Source: Globicephala melas (taxonomy: Eukaryota > Chordata > Mammalia > Artiodactyla > Delphinidae). From it: 64,000 nucleotides of DNA. Location: NCBI RefSeq assembly GCF_963455315.2, contig NC_083326.1:9554772-9618771 (forward strand). Direction: 5' to 3'. Positions 1-12,585 of this stretch are shown piece by piece; position 1 is the stretch's first letter, and the number at the start of each line of letters is the position of its first letter. The position numbers and the translations under genes were made by a program. The notes below the pieces were generated by a model. The model had not been told where the DNA came from. It was given only the letters and a program-made list of their open reading frames with translations, and made no database searches.

Positions 1-87
1 TCTACCTCTCAAAAGTCCCAAATACGTACACTGCATCTCCACAGTGGCCGCGCAGACAAGTGCAAACATGTTCTTATGGTCTCCAAA

Positions 88-985
88 TTTTTTTAACTTT
101 TTAAAGAATTGTTTTAAAGTACACATTACGCAAAATTTACCATTTTAACCATTTTTAAGTGTACGGTCCAGTAGCATTAAGTACAGTCACACTGTTTAGT
201 AACCATCACTACCACCCTTCTCCAAAACTCTTTTAATTTTGCAAAACTGAAACGCTATACCCATTAAATGGTAACTCCTGACTCCTCCCTCTTCCCTCCT
301 CCCAGCTGCCAGCAGTCATCATTCTACTTTGTCTTTATTAACTTGACTGTTTTAAATATCTCATATGTATGGAATCATATAATTTTGTCCTACTGTGACT
401 AACTTATTTCACTTGCATAATGTCCTAAAGGTTCTTGTAGCATGTCAGAATTTCCTTCCTTTTGAAAGATGAAAATTATTCCATTATATATATAGAACAC
501 AGTTTGTTTATCGTGATGGACACTTGAGTTGCTTCTGTCTTTTGAGTATCTTGAATGCTACCTTTTGAGTATCCTGAATGCTGCTATGAACACAGGTATA
601 TAAATATCTGTTTGAATACCTGCTTTCAATTGTTTCAAGAATATACCCATAAGTGGAATTGCTAGATCATATGGTAATTCTTCTTTTTTTTTTTTTTTTC
701 GATACGTGGGCCTCTCACTGTTGTGGCCTCTCCTGTTGCGGAGCACAGGCTCCGGATGCGCAGGCTCAGCGGCCATGGCTCACGCACCCAGCCGCTCTGC
801 GGCATGTGGGATCTTCCCGGACCGGGGCACGAACCCGCGTCCCCTGCATCGGCAGGCGGACTCTCAACCACTGTGCCACCAGGGAAGCCCTGGTAATTCT
901 ATTTTTAATTTTTTGAGGAACCACCATATTATTTTCCATAGCAGCTGCACCGTTTTACATTCCCACTGGGTGACTCCCTTTTTAT
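88..985 (-). mobile_element. Old L1 3' end (L1MA/L1MB-like), antisense to DCC
   Basis: Read on the minus strand this is the end of L1 ORF2 followed by an L1M-type 3' UTR. The + strand shows the typical reverse-complement landmarks: ACCATTTTTAAGTGTACGG, a diverged TTCCATTATATATA, ACACTTGAGTTGCTTC, GCTGCTATGAACAC and CCATAGCAGCTGCACC. A minus-strand reading gives ELPYDLAIPLMGIF, the ORF2 C-terminal motif. The copy is split by a CHR SINE at 682-890. It is heavily mutated and 5' truncated. Confidence 0.8.
682..890 (-). mobile_element. CHR-family tRNA-Glu SINE, short form
   Basis: The minus-strand element starts at GGGCTTCCCTGGTGG (pol III A-box region), has a B-box-like segment and ends in a poly-A tail (T run on +). 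The 10-bp target-site duplication TGGTAATTCT lies at 672-681 and 891-900, and the duplicated site belongs to the surrounding L1, so the SINE inserted into that L1. The short form with a GGCCATGGCTCACG block indicates a cetacean genome. Confidence 0.93.
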
Positions 986-1059
986 CCTCTTCCTTTTCCG
1001 TCTATGGTCAAGCACAGTGACCTTCTTTGGTTTCTTCAAGTACTAAGTTCCTTCTTCCT

Positions 1060-1345
1060 CTAGAGGTTTTGCTGTAGTTATTCCTTCTGTCTATAAAGCT
1101 TTCCACCCTGAGGGCTACTTGACTGGCTCTCTGATCATTCACCTTAGACTCTTCCAGGGATACCTTCCTTGATGTGTCACGTATGTGATTCAGTTATATC
1201 CTATATCCTAGCTTACCAAGATCTCATGATTTCCTTGTTTGTTTATTCTTAATTATTTTGGTCTTATCTCCCTCAATACTCTATTCCCAGTACCTAGAAC
1301 TATGACTGATGCATAGGAGATGCACAGTAATTGTTGAAATGTCAC
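1060..1345 (+). repeat. L2 3'-end remnant
   Basis: The block ends in CCCAGTACCTAGAACTATGA followed by an ATGCATAGGAGATGCACAGTAATTG-like tail, which resembles the L2 3' end (cagcacctag...gtgcctggcacatag). It is strongly diverged, so the boundaries are approximate. Confidence 0.5.
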
Positions 1346-1998
1346 TGAGATTAGTCTGGTAACTTTCCCAGTGTGCTATATGTGAATATTACTCATTAGT
1401 GAAAGTCCGTATCATCACTCAGAGAACAATAAATATTCTTTAGAAACAAACTAAGACAGAATTCATAATTCCATAATCTAATCAGGAATGGCAGTTAACC
1501 TAGTTATCTTGACTCTGGTAGAAATTTGCGGCCTTGTTAATTTGGATATTTCAGGCAAGATATGTTCTTTGTTTTCAAGTTATTTCAATAGTTACCTTAC
1601 TACTTCTCTATGCTTTATATATGCAGACATTATCCTAGAGGTACTTATAAAATCTGTCATGGACTTCTAAATAGCAAATTTGTTTTGGCCTTCAAACAAA
1701 GGATACTTACATCATTTACCTTGCATAGCGGATTTTCTAAATGTTTTATAGTTCATTCCAGTAGTAACCACTTTCATAATCTGTAAGGTCAGCTGCATTA
1801 GACAAAACTCACGCAGGTAGCATAAAAGGAAAATTGTCGTTTCTGTCTTTATATTAAGAAGTGAGTAGGTGGGTAAAAATGGGCTATTCCAGATTATGAA
1901 TAATCCCCTAACACAGTTATCTTTATGATGAGGCCATATATTTTGAATGACTTAAGTCTGATACTTGACAGGCACCATTCCGTCTGGCCCAATGATCT

Positions 1999-2366
1999 TT
2001 TTTTTTTTTTTTTAATTTATTTTTGTCTGCGTTGGGTCTTCATTGCTGGGCGCAGGCTTTCTCTAGTTGCAGCGAGCGGGGGCTACTTTTCATTGCGGTG
2101 CACAGGCTTCTCTTGTTGTGGAGCAAGGGCTCTAGGCACACAGGCTTCAGTAGTTGTGTCATGCAGGCTCAGTAGTTGTGGCTTGCAGGCTCTAGAGTGC
2201 AGACTCAGGCGTTGTGGTGCACAGGCTCTAGAGCACAGGCTCAGTAGTTGTGGCACATGGGCTTAGTTGCTCCGCAGCATGTGGGATCTTCCCGGATCAG
2301 GGCTAGAACCCACGTCGCCCGCATTAGCAGGTGGATTCTTAACCACTACACCACCACGGAAGTCCC
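1999..2366 (-). mobile_element. CHR-family SINE, long form
   Basis: Minus-strand tRNA-Glu SINE of the longer type, with repeated GTAGTTGTGGC / GGCTCTAGAG blocks on +, a T run (the tail) at 1999-2013 and the head ending AAGTCCC at 2366. The flanking duplication TGGCCCAATGATCT (1985-1998) / TGGCCCAATTATCT (2367-2380) differs by one base. It is more diverged than the short SINEs in the window, which fits an older insertion. Confidence 0.93.
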
Positions 2367-3650
2367 TGGCCCAATTATCTTAACTGGGTTGTAAGAACCC
2401 ATTAAATGTTTAGATGGGAGGCAGCATATACTCTTATGTATCAACACCCTTATTTTTTTATCACGTTAAAAAGTAGTTTGATGTTTGCATCTAGGATTGA
2501 AACTCCTTTTATGTAGTGAAGAATAAAGATGAGTCTTGTGTACCGACAGCCCCTCTTCTTCAAGAATCAGTTCGTGCATTCATTACCATGGTACCCTTAA
2601 AGCTCTTATAGATGTAATTTTATGGTTATTAATTTAACTAACTTGCAGGGGGATACTCTGTGGTTTGCAGAAAAATGGAGAAATAGTTATTCTGAATTTT
2701 TTTTTCTTTTTATTCTAAAAGATGTTGAATATTGTCATTCAAATCATTAGGCTTTCATATTATTTTGAAAAGGTCATAAATGCAGAAAATCTGAATCACA
2801 TTTAGTTCCTTTTCTAAAAATAAGATTAGGCAGATTATCCTATTTCAATAATTATTTCAAAAACATCAAATATGCCAGATAGAATTCATTGGAGAGCCCA
2901 TTACATTTCAAGGACACTGGAGAGCCTCCATGGCAATAGGGTTGAAAAGTATTAATCCATCCCTTTCATCTTTTTATTACTTTTACATTGGGTTTATAGT
3001 AGGAAGTTCTTTACAAACATTGTGTTCTGTTGTTAAGATTTATATATACATTTTGAGATGATTTTTTACACCTTTGCATATTATATCTCCGGCATCTTCA
3101 GGGCAAACAATAGCTTGTCCCTTTTGTTCACAAATGGGTATCTTCAAGGAAAAAAAAAGAGCATCTTTAGAAAATGTTGTTGACGTAGCACCTTTAGAAT
3201 GTAGCATCTTTTGAAAAGCTGTTAGTATGGTACCTAGTTTAAAAGCTTCAATAAAAAACATGCTTCCATATACCACTTAAGCTAGAAGTGTGCGTGTTGA
3301 AGATGGATAAAGGTGGTGAAGATTACATCATCTTTTGCCATTACATCAAGGAGAAAAATAAAATTTAATATTACCTTTAGTCATCAAACTCTCCTACATA
3401 ATTTGACATGTATTACCTTCAGAGATTTTCAGTATTAAAGAGATAATGAACACAAATAGTTTGAATACAGTTTAAATCACTAATATTTTTGAGTACTTAT
3501 CAATTGCCAAGAACTGTGCAAAGCACGTAACGGACTATTAAAGTTTACATGGGTATATTCTTTCTTAAATTTCTTCCTAGAATACTACTTTGATTTTCAA
3601 AGAATAGGCTACATGTGCCTGTATGAAACCTATCAAAATATATATCATAG

Positions 3651-3880
3651 GGCTTCCCTGGTGGCGCAGTGGTTGAGAGTCCGCCTGCCGATGCAGGGCA
3701 CACGGGTTCGTGCCCCTGTCCGGGAAGATCCCACATGCCGCGGAGCGGCTGGGCCCGTGAGCCATGGCCGCTGAGCCTGTGCGTCCGGAGCCAGTGCTTC
3801 GCAACAGGAGAGGCCACAACAGTGAGAGGCCTGCATACCGCAAAAAAACAAACAAACAAACAAACGAAAAAATATATATA
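3651..3880 (+). mobile_element. CHR-family SINE, short form
   Basis: Plus-strand copy starting GGCTTCCCTGGTGGCGCAG, with B-box ACGGGTTCGTGCC and an A-rich tail made of (CAAA)n. The flanking duplication ATATCATAG lies at 3642-3650 and 3882-3890. It sits at the 5' edge of an L2 remnant. Confidence 0.93.
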
Positions 3881-3889
3881 CATATCATA

Positions 3890-4065
3890 GTATATTGTAA
3901 CTGCCTTTTTACTTTTCTGTCTTTTCCATTAAACTATAAACAACAAGAGTACAGGTTTTAGGTCTGCCGTATTTACTCTCTCCTGTAACGTGATTGTCAT
4001 GGGTACCTAGCCTTATACCTCAAACCTAGTAGGCACTCTACTAATATTTATTAATAGAATTATGA
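3890..4065 (+). repeat. L2 3'-end remnant
   Basis: TACCTAGCCTTATACC and AGTAGGCACTCTACTAATATTTATT follow the L2 3'-terminal pattern (gtgcctggcacatagtaggcgctcaataaat). Diverged; approximate limits. Confidence 0.5.
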
Positions 4066-4289
4066 TCAGTGTCCAGAAAATACCTCATTTCTTTAGGGAT
4101 AGGATCATAGGGAAGAATGGTGATGTAAAAATCAGAAGGCCAATTTATTAATTTTCAACACAGTCTCTTTAAAAAAAATTATATCAGGGTAGCGAGTGCA
4201 TTTTCTTTCTGGGAGCTGCTGCCAGTTGGTGCTACTCATAATTGGAGTGTTTTGGTGCATAATTTTATTAAATCTCCTCACCACGAAAT

Positions 4290-4395
4290 GAGACCATTAC
4301 TATCCTTATCCTCATTCTGCACATGAGGAAACTGAGGCTTAGGGAGGATAAATAAGGTTTTAAAGTTTCACATCTAGTGAGAATCCAGTAAAAAT
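4290..4395 (-). repeat. MIR SINE remnant
   Basis: The reverse-complement MIR core is visible as CATGAGGAAACTGAGGCTTA followed by a degraded TCACATCTAGTGAG. Confidence 0.7.
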
Positions 4396-4476
4396 TTGAA
4401 TGCTTCTCTTGATTACTTCCAGAGCTCAAGCTTTGTGTCAATCAGTATTTGGAATGCCAGTTTAATTAATAGGTAA

Positions 4477-4600
4477 ACTCAGAGAAGATAAATAATTTGA
4501 TGAGAACACACAACCAGTAAATGACAGAGCCTGGTATTAAAGCCAATCTTCACACTCCAAAGTCTGTGCGGCTTTAATCCGGGCCACTCTCTCCTTTCCT
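4477..4600 (-). repeat. MIR SINE remnant
   Basis: Second MIR-like block: AACTCAGAGAAGATAAATAA, ACAGAGCCTGGTATTAAAGCC and ACTCCAAAGTCTGTGC match the reverse complement of the MIR 5' half. Confidence 0.65.
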
Positions 4601-5140
4601 TTAATAATAAATACACTTTTCGCACATGCAATAAACCATGGGTCAAGTACCATCCTATTCAGGCTGAGCAAATCATGGCCCTAAATTTTTTATCCTGACA
4701 ATTTCTTAAGAAAGGACTGCTACATTCATTTTCTTCTCTAGTTAAATCAGAGTAAATAATCCTTGGGCAAGACAGTTTTTGATATTGCATTTCCCTTTCT
4801 ATTATTCTTATATCTGTGTTGATTTCACCCCTTATTAATGATACCTAAGAAGAAATATATGAGAAAAAAAGAATCCCAAGGAAAAAAGTCTGTTAGGAGA
4901 AAAGATGTATGATGCTACAGCGCCTCTGGAGGGAATTCAGTATCCTCTTGCGTTTAAGAAATCCTGAGAAAGTCAAATCAAACATAGAAATCATATCATA
5001 AACTAATAGAAGGAGGAACTCGGGCAGTAAGTGGTGCGTCATTTGAGGGTCTGTGGAACATGATATTAAGTCTTGTTTAAATGGGACCTTTTACCATGCT
5101 CTGTGTTCTATTATGAAACATGGTGTTGTCCTCGTTTTGA

Positions 5141-5347
<207 letters not shown>

Positions 5348-7537
5348 TAGCTGTGATTTTTCTTCTCTTAAAGAAAACAAATGATTTATTTGAAATTATT
5401 TTCTTTCTTGGAAAATTGTTCTTTGGAAGTTTATTTCAATTTGTAACATATATTAATTCATAACTCTCTCACCCACCCTCCTATATACACACATACATTT
5501 TCCCTGTCTGGATTTTGAATTGGGGAATTTTATCTAGACAGATACACCATAGTGTGTGTCCTGGTATGTACCCTGCCTGCGTGTCATAAGGATAGAAAAA
5601 GTGCATTGGAACATTTTTCTTTTTCCTCTGTCAATGGAAACTTCTAATCTTAATAATTCTTACAGAAAGAAAGTCAGCAAATTTTTTCTTTCCCTAGAAA
5701 GATATTCTGTCAATTTTTCTTTAACCGTGAATTATCTAGTCACATTACCTTCCCCCCCCCCTTAGTATTTATAGATAAAGCTTGATGGATATCTCATTAT
5801 GACTGTAGAACAAGATTTTAAAAAAGGAATTTTCAACCAAGACAGTAACTTGGAGCAATCAAACTCCTCTCTACATATATTCCTGATCCCTCCCCATCCA
5901 ACTTCTCTTACAGTATTTAACCTCCTTTTACTGAATACAATACTTCTATTGTGATGTTTCTGAATTCATTGAAACTTTGTTTATTCAGAGAGGGTTAACA
6001 TGTGCAAAATTTTCATATTCATTTTACACTGGATTTTCCATAGTGCAATAAGAGATTATATCATTAGCAGAGGGAAATAAAATGAATATATGTCATATAT
6101 AGCGTGCCAATAAGTTAAACAATTGTCATAATGCAAAAAGCAAGTTGATTCTACCTGTTGATTTAACACGATATTATTTGAAGTGAAGTACAGTGACCTT
6201 CTCAGTGAAAAGGCAACCTGATTGAATTGCTGCTTATTTGCAGTATCTCTCAGAAACTGAGCATTTGTGATGAGAAGCCTGATTTGAATTTGAATAGCTA
6301 AAATGCAGTAGCAAGAAAAGGTTTTGTCACTGCAAGAGGAAAATTGCACTGACCCATTCTCTCTATAATTTCTTCAAACACTAATAAGAGAAGCACCTTC
6401 TGCAAATCTCCACAATTTAAGAACAGTATGACAGTTATAGAATTAAAAATGAATTAAGGAAAGTTGTAATACTTTTAAGCATAGGGTCAGCCATAACTTC
6501 AAGTATCACGATTGTATTTTAGACTATAAAAAGCTACGTGGTTTGTAACTGACCAGTAAACCTCCTCTTTTCTTTGGTGAGAGATGAGAAGTTCCAAATA
6601 GCATTTTGTTTGTCAGCATAGTAACTCACTATTTAGACAGCAGGTACTGTGACCTGCATCAGGACTAGAAATACACCACCATTTTGAACAGTATCAAATA
6701 TTGCCTGATTTAAAACAAAACAAAACAAAGCTTACCTAGTGCAGCATAGAGTTTCATTAACCAATGTTTGTACTATTAGATGTTTATAATTAATCTTTTG
6801 AAATCTTCCTCCTTTTTATTCAAAAGTCCTAATGCCAAGTTTGGTGTATACACATGGTGTAGATGCACAATATCTGAATTCTAGCAATGTTTAGCAAAAT
6901 TAATTTGAAATCAGGTCCCTTTTTTAAAAAAACTTAATATTTACTGTCTGCCAGTCTATTGATCAATCTATCCATCAATCACTTTATCTTTTCATCTTTG
7001 TGGAGATATTTTTATAGATAATGAACTGTGCATATATAAAGTGTACAAGTTGTTGAGTTTTGAAAAGAGCTTTATTAAGTTAATTCTCAAACAATATACT
7101 GTGTATTTTTGAATTTCTTGTTTAATTTCTCTCAGCAATATTTTATAGTTTTCAATGTAAAGGTCTTGAGTTTTTGAATATTTTTGTTAGAGTAAGTCCT
7201 AAAACATATATATATGAATTATTCTTTAAATTTATTTCCCAGCTGTTTGCTGCAAACAAACTGATTTTTTAATGTTAACCTTGGTATCCTAAGACCTGTT
7301 AAATTCAACTATTTGTTCTACTAGTATTTTTATAGATGCTCTGAGATTTTCCATTTAAATGAGCATATTATATGAAAATGGGAACAGTTTTATACTTATT
7401 TTCTGATCTTCCTGCGTTTTATTTCTTTCTCTTTCTTTCTTGCAAAGATGAAGATCTTCAGTAAAATGTTGAATAGAAATAGTGAAAGCAGGCATCTTTA
7501 CTTTGTTCCTAATCTTAGGGGAAACATAAAATAGGAC

Positions 7538-7974
7538 TCTATGGTCAGGCCACTCAAGATGGCTGTTCTCTTGCTCTCTGTCAATCCCCAGCCCCACCAG
7601 TGCCTGTTTCACCTAAACCCTAAACCCAAGACTGACCTTCCTATGCACTTGCCCCAGGCCCCAGCTGGTGATTGTTCTTATCAAAGGGGCCGTGAGAGGC
7701 GTGCCCCTCTACTGGTTTCCCTGGTAGCTAATGAACTCACCTGAGGTCAATTCCCCTATAACTGGTAATCTCCACTTCACTCCCGGAAGCGAAGACTGCC
7801 GCTATGTCCTGCCTGCCATCTGCCCGAACATGGGTGGCTGTCACTCCAGGACCTTGCTTCAGAAGTGTAAGCTCCCTTGTTCATTGGTGTCTCTGTTGCT
7901 GACTCTGGGCTCTTTCTTCGGTCTTGGCGCTATGCAGATGCAGGGCTTGTAGGCCCGCGGGGTACAGCCCAGCA
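7538..7974 (+). mobile_element. Solo-LTR-like insertion (endogenous retrovirus class not determined)
   Basis: A GC-richer 437-bp block interrupts the old L1. It is flanked by a 5-bp direct repeat AGGAC (7533-7537 and 7975-7979), as expected for a retroviral LTR integration, and it ends in CA; the 5' end reads TC rather than TG. Interior features are LTR-like: CACTCAAGATGGCTG near the start and a T/C-rich GGCTCTTTCTTCGGTC segment near the end resembling U5. No gag, pol or env sequence accompanies it. I cannot name the family. Short ORFs inside are chance. Confidence 0.6.
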
Positions 7975-8921
7975 AGGACGTTAGTTAGTTGTAGGTTCTT
8001 CATAGGTGTCTGTTATCACATTGAGGTAGTTTTCTACTATTCCTAGTTTTATGGGAATGTTATCATGCTTATTTGTTGAATTTTTGTAAAATAATTTTCT
8101 GTCTCATGAAATGGTCATATATTTTCCCTCTTTTCATTTTTTTTAATATCATTAATTATATTGATTGATTTTTGAAGGGTAAATACCCATTCTTATATTG
8201 CAGGATTTAATTAGTTATTAAGGATTTTTTGCATATATTCATAAGTACATTTGTCGATAAATTTCTATTTATTTAGCGACTTTTTCTAGTTCTTTTTTAA
8301 AACTAAGCTTATACCAGCCTCATAAAATTATTTGAACAATTTGCTTTCTCTATAACTGAAAAAGTTTGTGTAAAATTGATATTTTTTATTTCTTGAGTAT
8401 TTGATAGAATTCACTAACAAAACCATGTGTATCTGAGATTTCCATTCAGGAAGGCTTTTGAAATGAATTAAATTTCTTTAACATATACAGGTATTTTCAT
8501 ATTTTTAATTTTTTCTTGTATTGATTTTGGCAAGTTAATTTTTTCATGAAATCTGTCTATTTTATTTTGTCACATTTGTTGGCATAGTTCGTTCATGATA
8601 TTCTCTTACTGTTTGTGGTTATCTGTGGTGATAACTGCTTTTACATTTCTGATATTAATGATTTATGTTCTCTTTCCTTTTTGTAATCAGTCTAGGTAGG
8701 GGTTTATCAATTTTGTTGATCTGGTCAAAGAAAGAGCTTTTAACACTAATGATTGTTTCTACTATCTATCTTTTTTTCTTTCATATTTGCTCTTGACTAT
8801 TTTCTTTCTTATACTGAAGTCATAATTTGCACTTCTATTTGTAATTTCTTAAGGTAGAACCTCATAATGTAGGCATTTTAAGCTATCGCTGCACCACTTT
8901 CCTTGCATTCCACAAATTTTT

Positions 8922-9131
8922 TTACTTTTTATTTTTTTTGCGGTACGCGGGCGTCTCAGTGTTTTGGCCTCTCCCGTTGTGGAGCACAGGCTCCGGACGC
9001 GTAGGCTCAGTGGCCATGGCTCACGGGCCCAGCCGCTCTGCGGCATGTGGGATCCTCCCGGACCGGGGCACGAACCCGCGTCCCCTGCATCGGCAGGCAG
9101 ACTCTCAACCACTGCACCACCAGGGAAGCCC
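8922..9131 (-). mobile_element. CHR-family SINE, short form
   Basis: Minus-strand copy with head GGGCTTCCCTGGTGG at 9131 and the tail as a T-rich run at 8922-8939. The perfect 13-bp duplication TCCACAAATTTTT lies at 8909-8921 and 9132-9144. It is inserted in the old L1. Confidence 0.94.
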
Positions 9132-9327
9132 TCCACAAATTTTTATATGTTGGATATTCATTATCATTTAGTTTAAAATATTTTCTAATTTTTCCTTGAT
9201 TTCTTTTTGCCCTATGACTTATTGTGTTGCTTAATTTTACAATTTTGGGTTTGCCTAGTTATCTTATTATTATTGATTTTTAATATTTTTATCATGATAG
9301 AAAATATACTCTGATATCACTATTTTT

Positions 9328-10054
9328 TACATTTAAAATTTTTTAACCATTTTTAATTGAAGTATAGGCAATTTAAAATGTGTTAGTTTCAGGTGTAGAG
9401 CAAAGTGATTCAGTTATCCATATATATATATATAGAGAGAGAGATTCTTTTTCAGATTCTTTTCCATTATAGGTTATTCCTAGATATTGAATATCCCTGT
9501 GCTATGCAGTAGGCCCTTGTTGTTTATTTACTTTATATATAGTAATGTGTATATGTTAATCCCAAACTCCTAATTTATCTCCCCTCACCCTGCTATTTCC
9601 TTTGGTAACCGTAAATTTGTTTTCTATGTCTGTGAGTCTATTTCTGCTTTGTAAATAAGTTCATTTATATCATTTTTTGGATTTCACATATAAGTGTTAT
9701 GATATTTGTCTTTGTCTAACTTACTTCAGTTATATGTTAATCGCTAGTTCCATCCATGTTGCTGCAAATGGCATTATTTCATTCTTGTTTATGGCTGAGT
9801 AATATTCCATTGTGTATATATACCACCTCTTCTTTATCCATTCATCTGTCAATGGGCACTTAGGTTGCTTCCATGTCTTGGCTATTGTAAAAAGAGCTTC
9901 TATGAACACTGCGGTGCATGTGTCTTTCCAAATTAGAGTTTTTGTCTTTTCTGGATATATGCCCAGAAGTGGGATTGCAGGATCACATGGTAATTCTATT
10001 TTTAGTTTTTTTAAGGAGCCACCATACTGTTCTCCATAGTGGCTGCACCGATTT
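9328..10054 (-). mobile_element. Younger L1 3' end, antisense, nested in the old L1
   Basis: 5'-truncated L1 whose minus strand gives the ORF2 C-terminus (IELPCDPAIPLLGIYPEKT, then WYIYTMEYYSAINKNE) and a cetartiodactyl-type 3' UTR (CTATGCAGTAGGCCCTTGTTG on +). The short duplication ACTATTTTT (9319-9327, 10055-10063) flanks it, and the older L1 sequence resumes correctly on both sides. Confidence 0.85.
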
Positions 10055-11639
10055 ACTATTTTTAAATGTTTGAGATTTGTTTTAGGGACCAACATACTGT
10101 TAATTTTGTTGAATGTGCTATGTGAACTTGAAAATCATGAATATTCTGCAGTTAGTAGATATAGAGCTCTGTAAATGTCAGTTAGATCAAGTCTTTGATA
10201 GTGTTTTTCAGATCATCCATGCCTTTACTAAAATTTTTGATCAGTAGTTTGTGAATTGCTAAGATTGAGTATCAGAATCACCTTTTATAAACATAGAATC
10301 ATCTATGTCCCCCTTTAATTCTGTCAAATTTTTTGCTTCATTTATTTTGAGAGTCTATTATTAAGCCAGTATAGATTTATAATTGTTATGTCTTCTTGGT
10401 AAATCACCTCGTTTAGCATTATAAATGTCTCTCTTTATTTCTGATAACATTCTTTGTCTTCAAGATGACTTTATCTGTTATTAATATAGCAACTCTAGCC
10501 TTCCTTTACTTACAGTTCACATGGTATATCTTTTTCAATCCATTACTTTCAATTTGTGTCTTGTATTTAACGTTTGTCTTTCTCTTGTAGGTAGTATATA
10601 GTTGGGTGTTGGTACTTTATGAACTGAAAATTTCTGCTTTTTAACTGGAGTTTTTAGACCATTAAAATTTAATGTAATTATATGAATGGTTGAATTTAGG
10701 TTGATCATTTTATTTGTCTTTTCTGTTTGTTCTCTCTCTCTTTTTTTTGTTTTTGTTTTATTTGCCTGTTTTCTCTTTCATGATTTGTCCAAGTTCTTAC
10801 TTAATTTTACAGTCTGCTTACTTTTATATCACCCTCAGATATTACGTTGTTTGGGTTTTTAGGTTTTTCCCTCTCTCTTTTTTTTTTGGTATTTTGTTTA
10901 GAGTTTATAGCTGTTAGCAGTGGGATGGTTGAGCTAAAGGGTGCTCATACCATCATAGCAGAACTGGAAACTCATAGTCCCTTTTTAAATATTTTTGGAC
11001 AGGTGCTATGGTGAACACTCTTGATAAAAATAAACTCGGTTTCTAGGAAGTGTATTTATCATCTGAATTATATTTGGCACTACTTCACTTATTTGTGTTA
11101 ATAAATATAGTCTAAGAATGCTAAAAAGTAAATAAAGGTGGAATTGAATATAATTCTGAATATAGGTTCAGATGCATACTTTTGTCTCTGCCATAATGTT
11201 TAATCTTGGAAAAGTCATTTGAACTCCAGCCTTGTAGTATTTCAGTGGAAATGCAGAATAAGAGTACCTTTTATTCCCTATTATGTGGTATAAAGAGTTA
11301 ACAGACATTGAAAAGAGTTAACACAGGTAGAGTAGTTGGTCTTCATAAGAGATAGAAATACTAAATTTTGCATCATGATCATTGCAAAAATATTAAAGTT
11401 TTGCCTTAATTAAAAGATTTAGTTTTTTTTAGGTAAATGCATTGTCTAAATATTATCAAAAATACTTTTTTATAACACTAACTGGAAATATTTTGCTTGG
11501 GACTGTTTAGTAATTTTTTTTAATTAAGAAAATGGGTTCCATTTGTGATTAAATTTGTTTATAATCCAGTGATATCAAATCTATCAAAGGTTTAAGTTTG
11601 ATCTCTAGCAATGAATTATTGGTTATATATGGCACAGTA

Positions 11640-11780
11640 ACCTTTTTATTCTCATACCGTGGGACCCTCTAAACCTCAGTTTTCTCATCTGTATAGTAGT
11701 AAAGTATGCTACCTTACAAGCTTTTTATGAGATTCAATTGAGGTAATAAAAGTATAGCCATTTGCAAGTTTTTAAAAGTT
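11640..11780 (+). repeat. MIR SINE remnant
   Basis: AAACCTCAGTTTTCTCATCT followed by a diverged TTATGAGATTCAATTGAGGT matches the MIR core in the plus direction. Confidence 0.7.
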
Positions 11781-12533
11781 AAAAACTTTTATGCACACAT
11801 ACATAAGGCATTGTTCTTATTATAGTTTTGTACATCAGTAGTTTAGCAAATATAAATAATGTAGTTCCACAGGCTTTGAACTGTGTGTTTTTGTAACCTT
11901 GAAAGTTATAGTGTTCTATACCTAAAAGTAGACTATTATATCATACACAATTTTTTAAATAGTTGAAGATTCCAGGATTTTAAACTCAGATAACTCATCA
12001 GATGCATGAAATTTTATAAGACATACTCATTTACTAAAATTAATATGAAACAAAAATGTAAACGACACAGTGACATTCAATTCAGTGTGAAAGACAAAAA
12101 TGTAAACTCCTGGTTTCAGCTATAATAGAATGCTGATTAGAAGATCCTGAGTGGGAGAGTTTGATTCATTCAGCATGAGCACTGGTTGCCCAGAGAGGGG
12201 TAAGGACAGAAGAGAAAAGGTCATTTTATGAGATCATTACTCTGAATGTATCAGGAAGAATGGATTTGATTTTTTTATGATTTTTTTTTTTTTGAGGTTA
12301 GCATCTTCTAAACCTACAGGCATTCTTCAGCAGTGTTTAAGGCCAGCCTCAGGGTGATTCATTAATAATATGTACCATTCTATTTGTAACTCTTTTCTCA
12401 CTTTTTACTCCCTGAAATCCAAAGCAGATACATTGTCTTATACCCAGTGCGTTTTCTAAGACTATTTGGAATCTATTACAATAGATGAATAGTATTATGG
12501 AACAAGAGAAGGAAATATCTTCTCAATGGAGTA

Positions 12534-12537
<4 letters not shown>

Positions 12538-12570
<33 letters not shown>

Positions 12571-12585
12571 CATATTATATATATT
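12538..12585. repeat. (TA)n microsatellite
   Basis: An alternating TA run of about 28 bp followed by an imperfect AT-rich continuation. Confidence 0.9.

Larger units (their letters stand above)
7050..10915 (-). mobile_element. Old L1 ORF2 region, antisense, split by three later insertions
   Basis: Minus-strand ORF2-like sequence runs through 7050-7537, 7975-8921, 9132-9327 and 10055-10915. The + strand shows reverse-complement L1 landmarks such as TATAGTTTTCAATGTAAAGG, ATGGGAATGTTATCATGC, GATTTATGTTCTC, AATGTCAGTTAGATCAAGTC, AATATAGCAACTCTAGCC and GTATATAGTTGGGTGTTGG in consistent order. The gaps are a 437-bp LTR-like element, a CHR SINE and a younger L1. No open frame remains. Both ends are approximate. 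Confidence 0.75.

Noticed and set aside
682..890. Multiple overlapping ORFs with Arg/Pro/Cys-rich products, also at 3651, 8922, 13952, 15173, 18247 and 36991
   Set aside because: All are translations of CHR SINEs in different frames; the recurring MAAEP, GFPGGAVVES and RYAGLSLLWPL strings are SINE artefacts.
3651..3730. tRNA-like A and B boxes, suggesting a tRNA gene
   Set aside because: They belong to the tRNA-Glu-derived head of a SINE; no cloverleaf with an intact acceptor stem is present.
7541..7952. Two ORFs of about 70 codons in a GC-richer block
   Set aside because: They lie in an LTR-like insertion with 5-bp flanking duplications and show no protein-family features.
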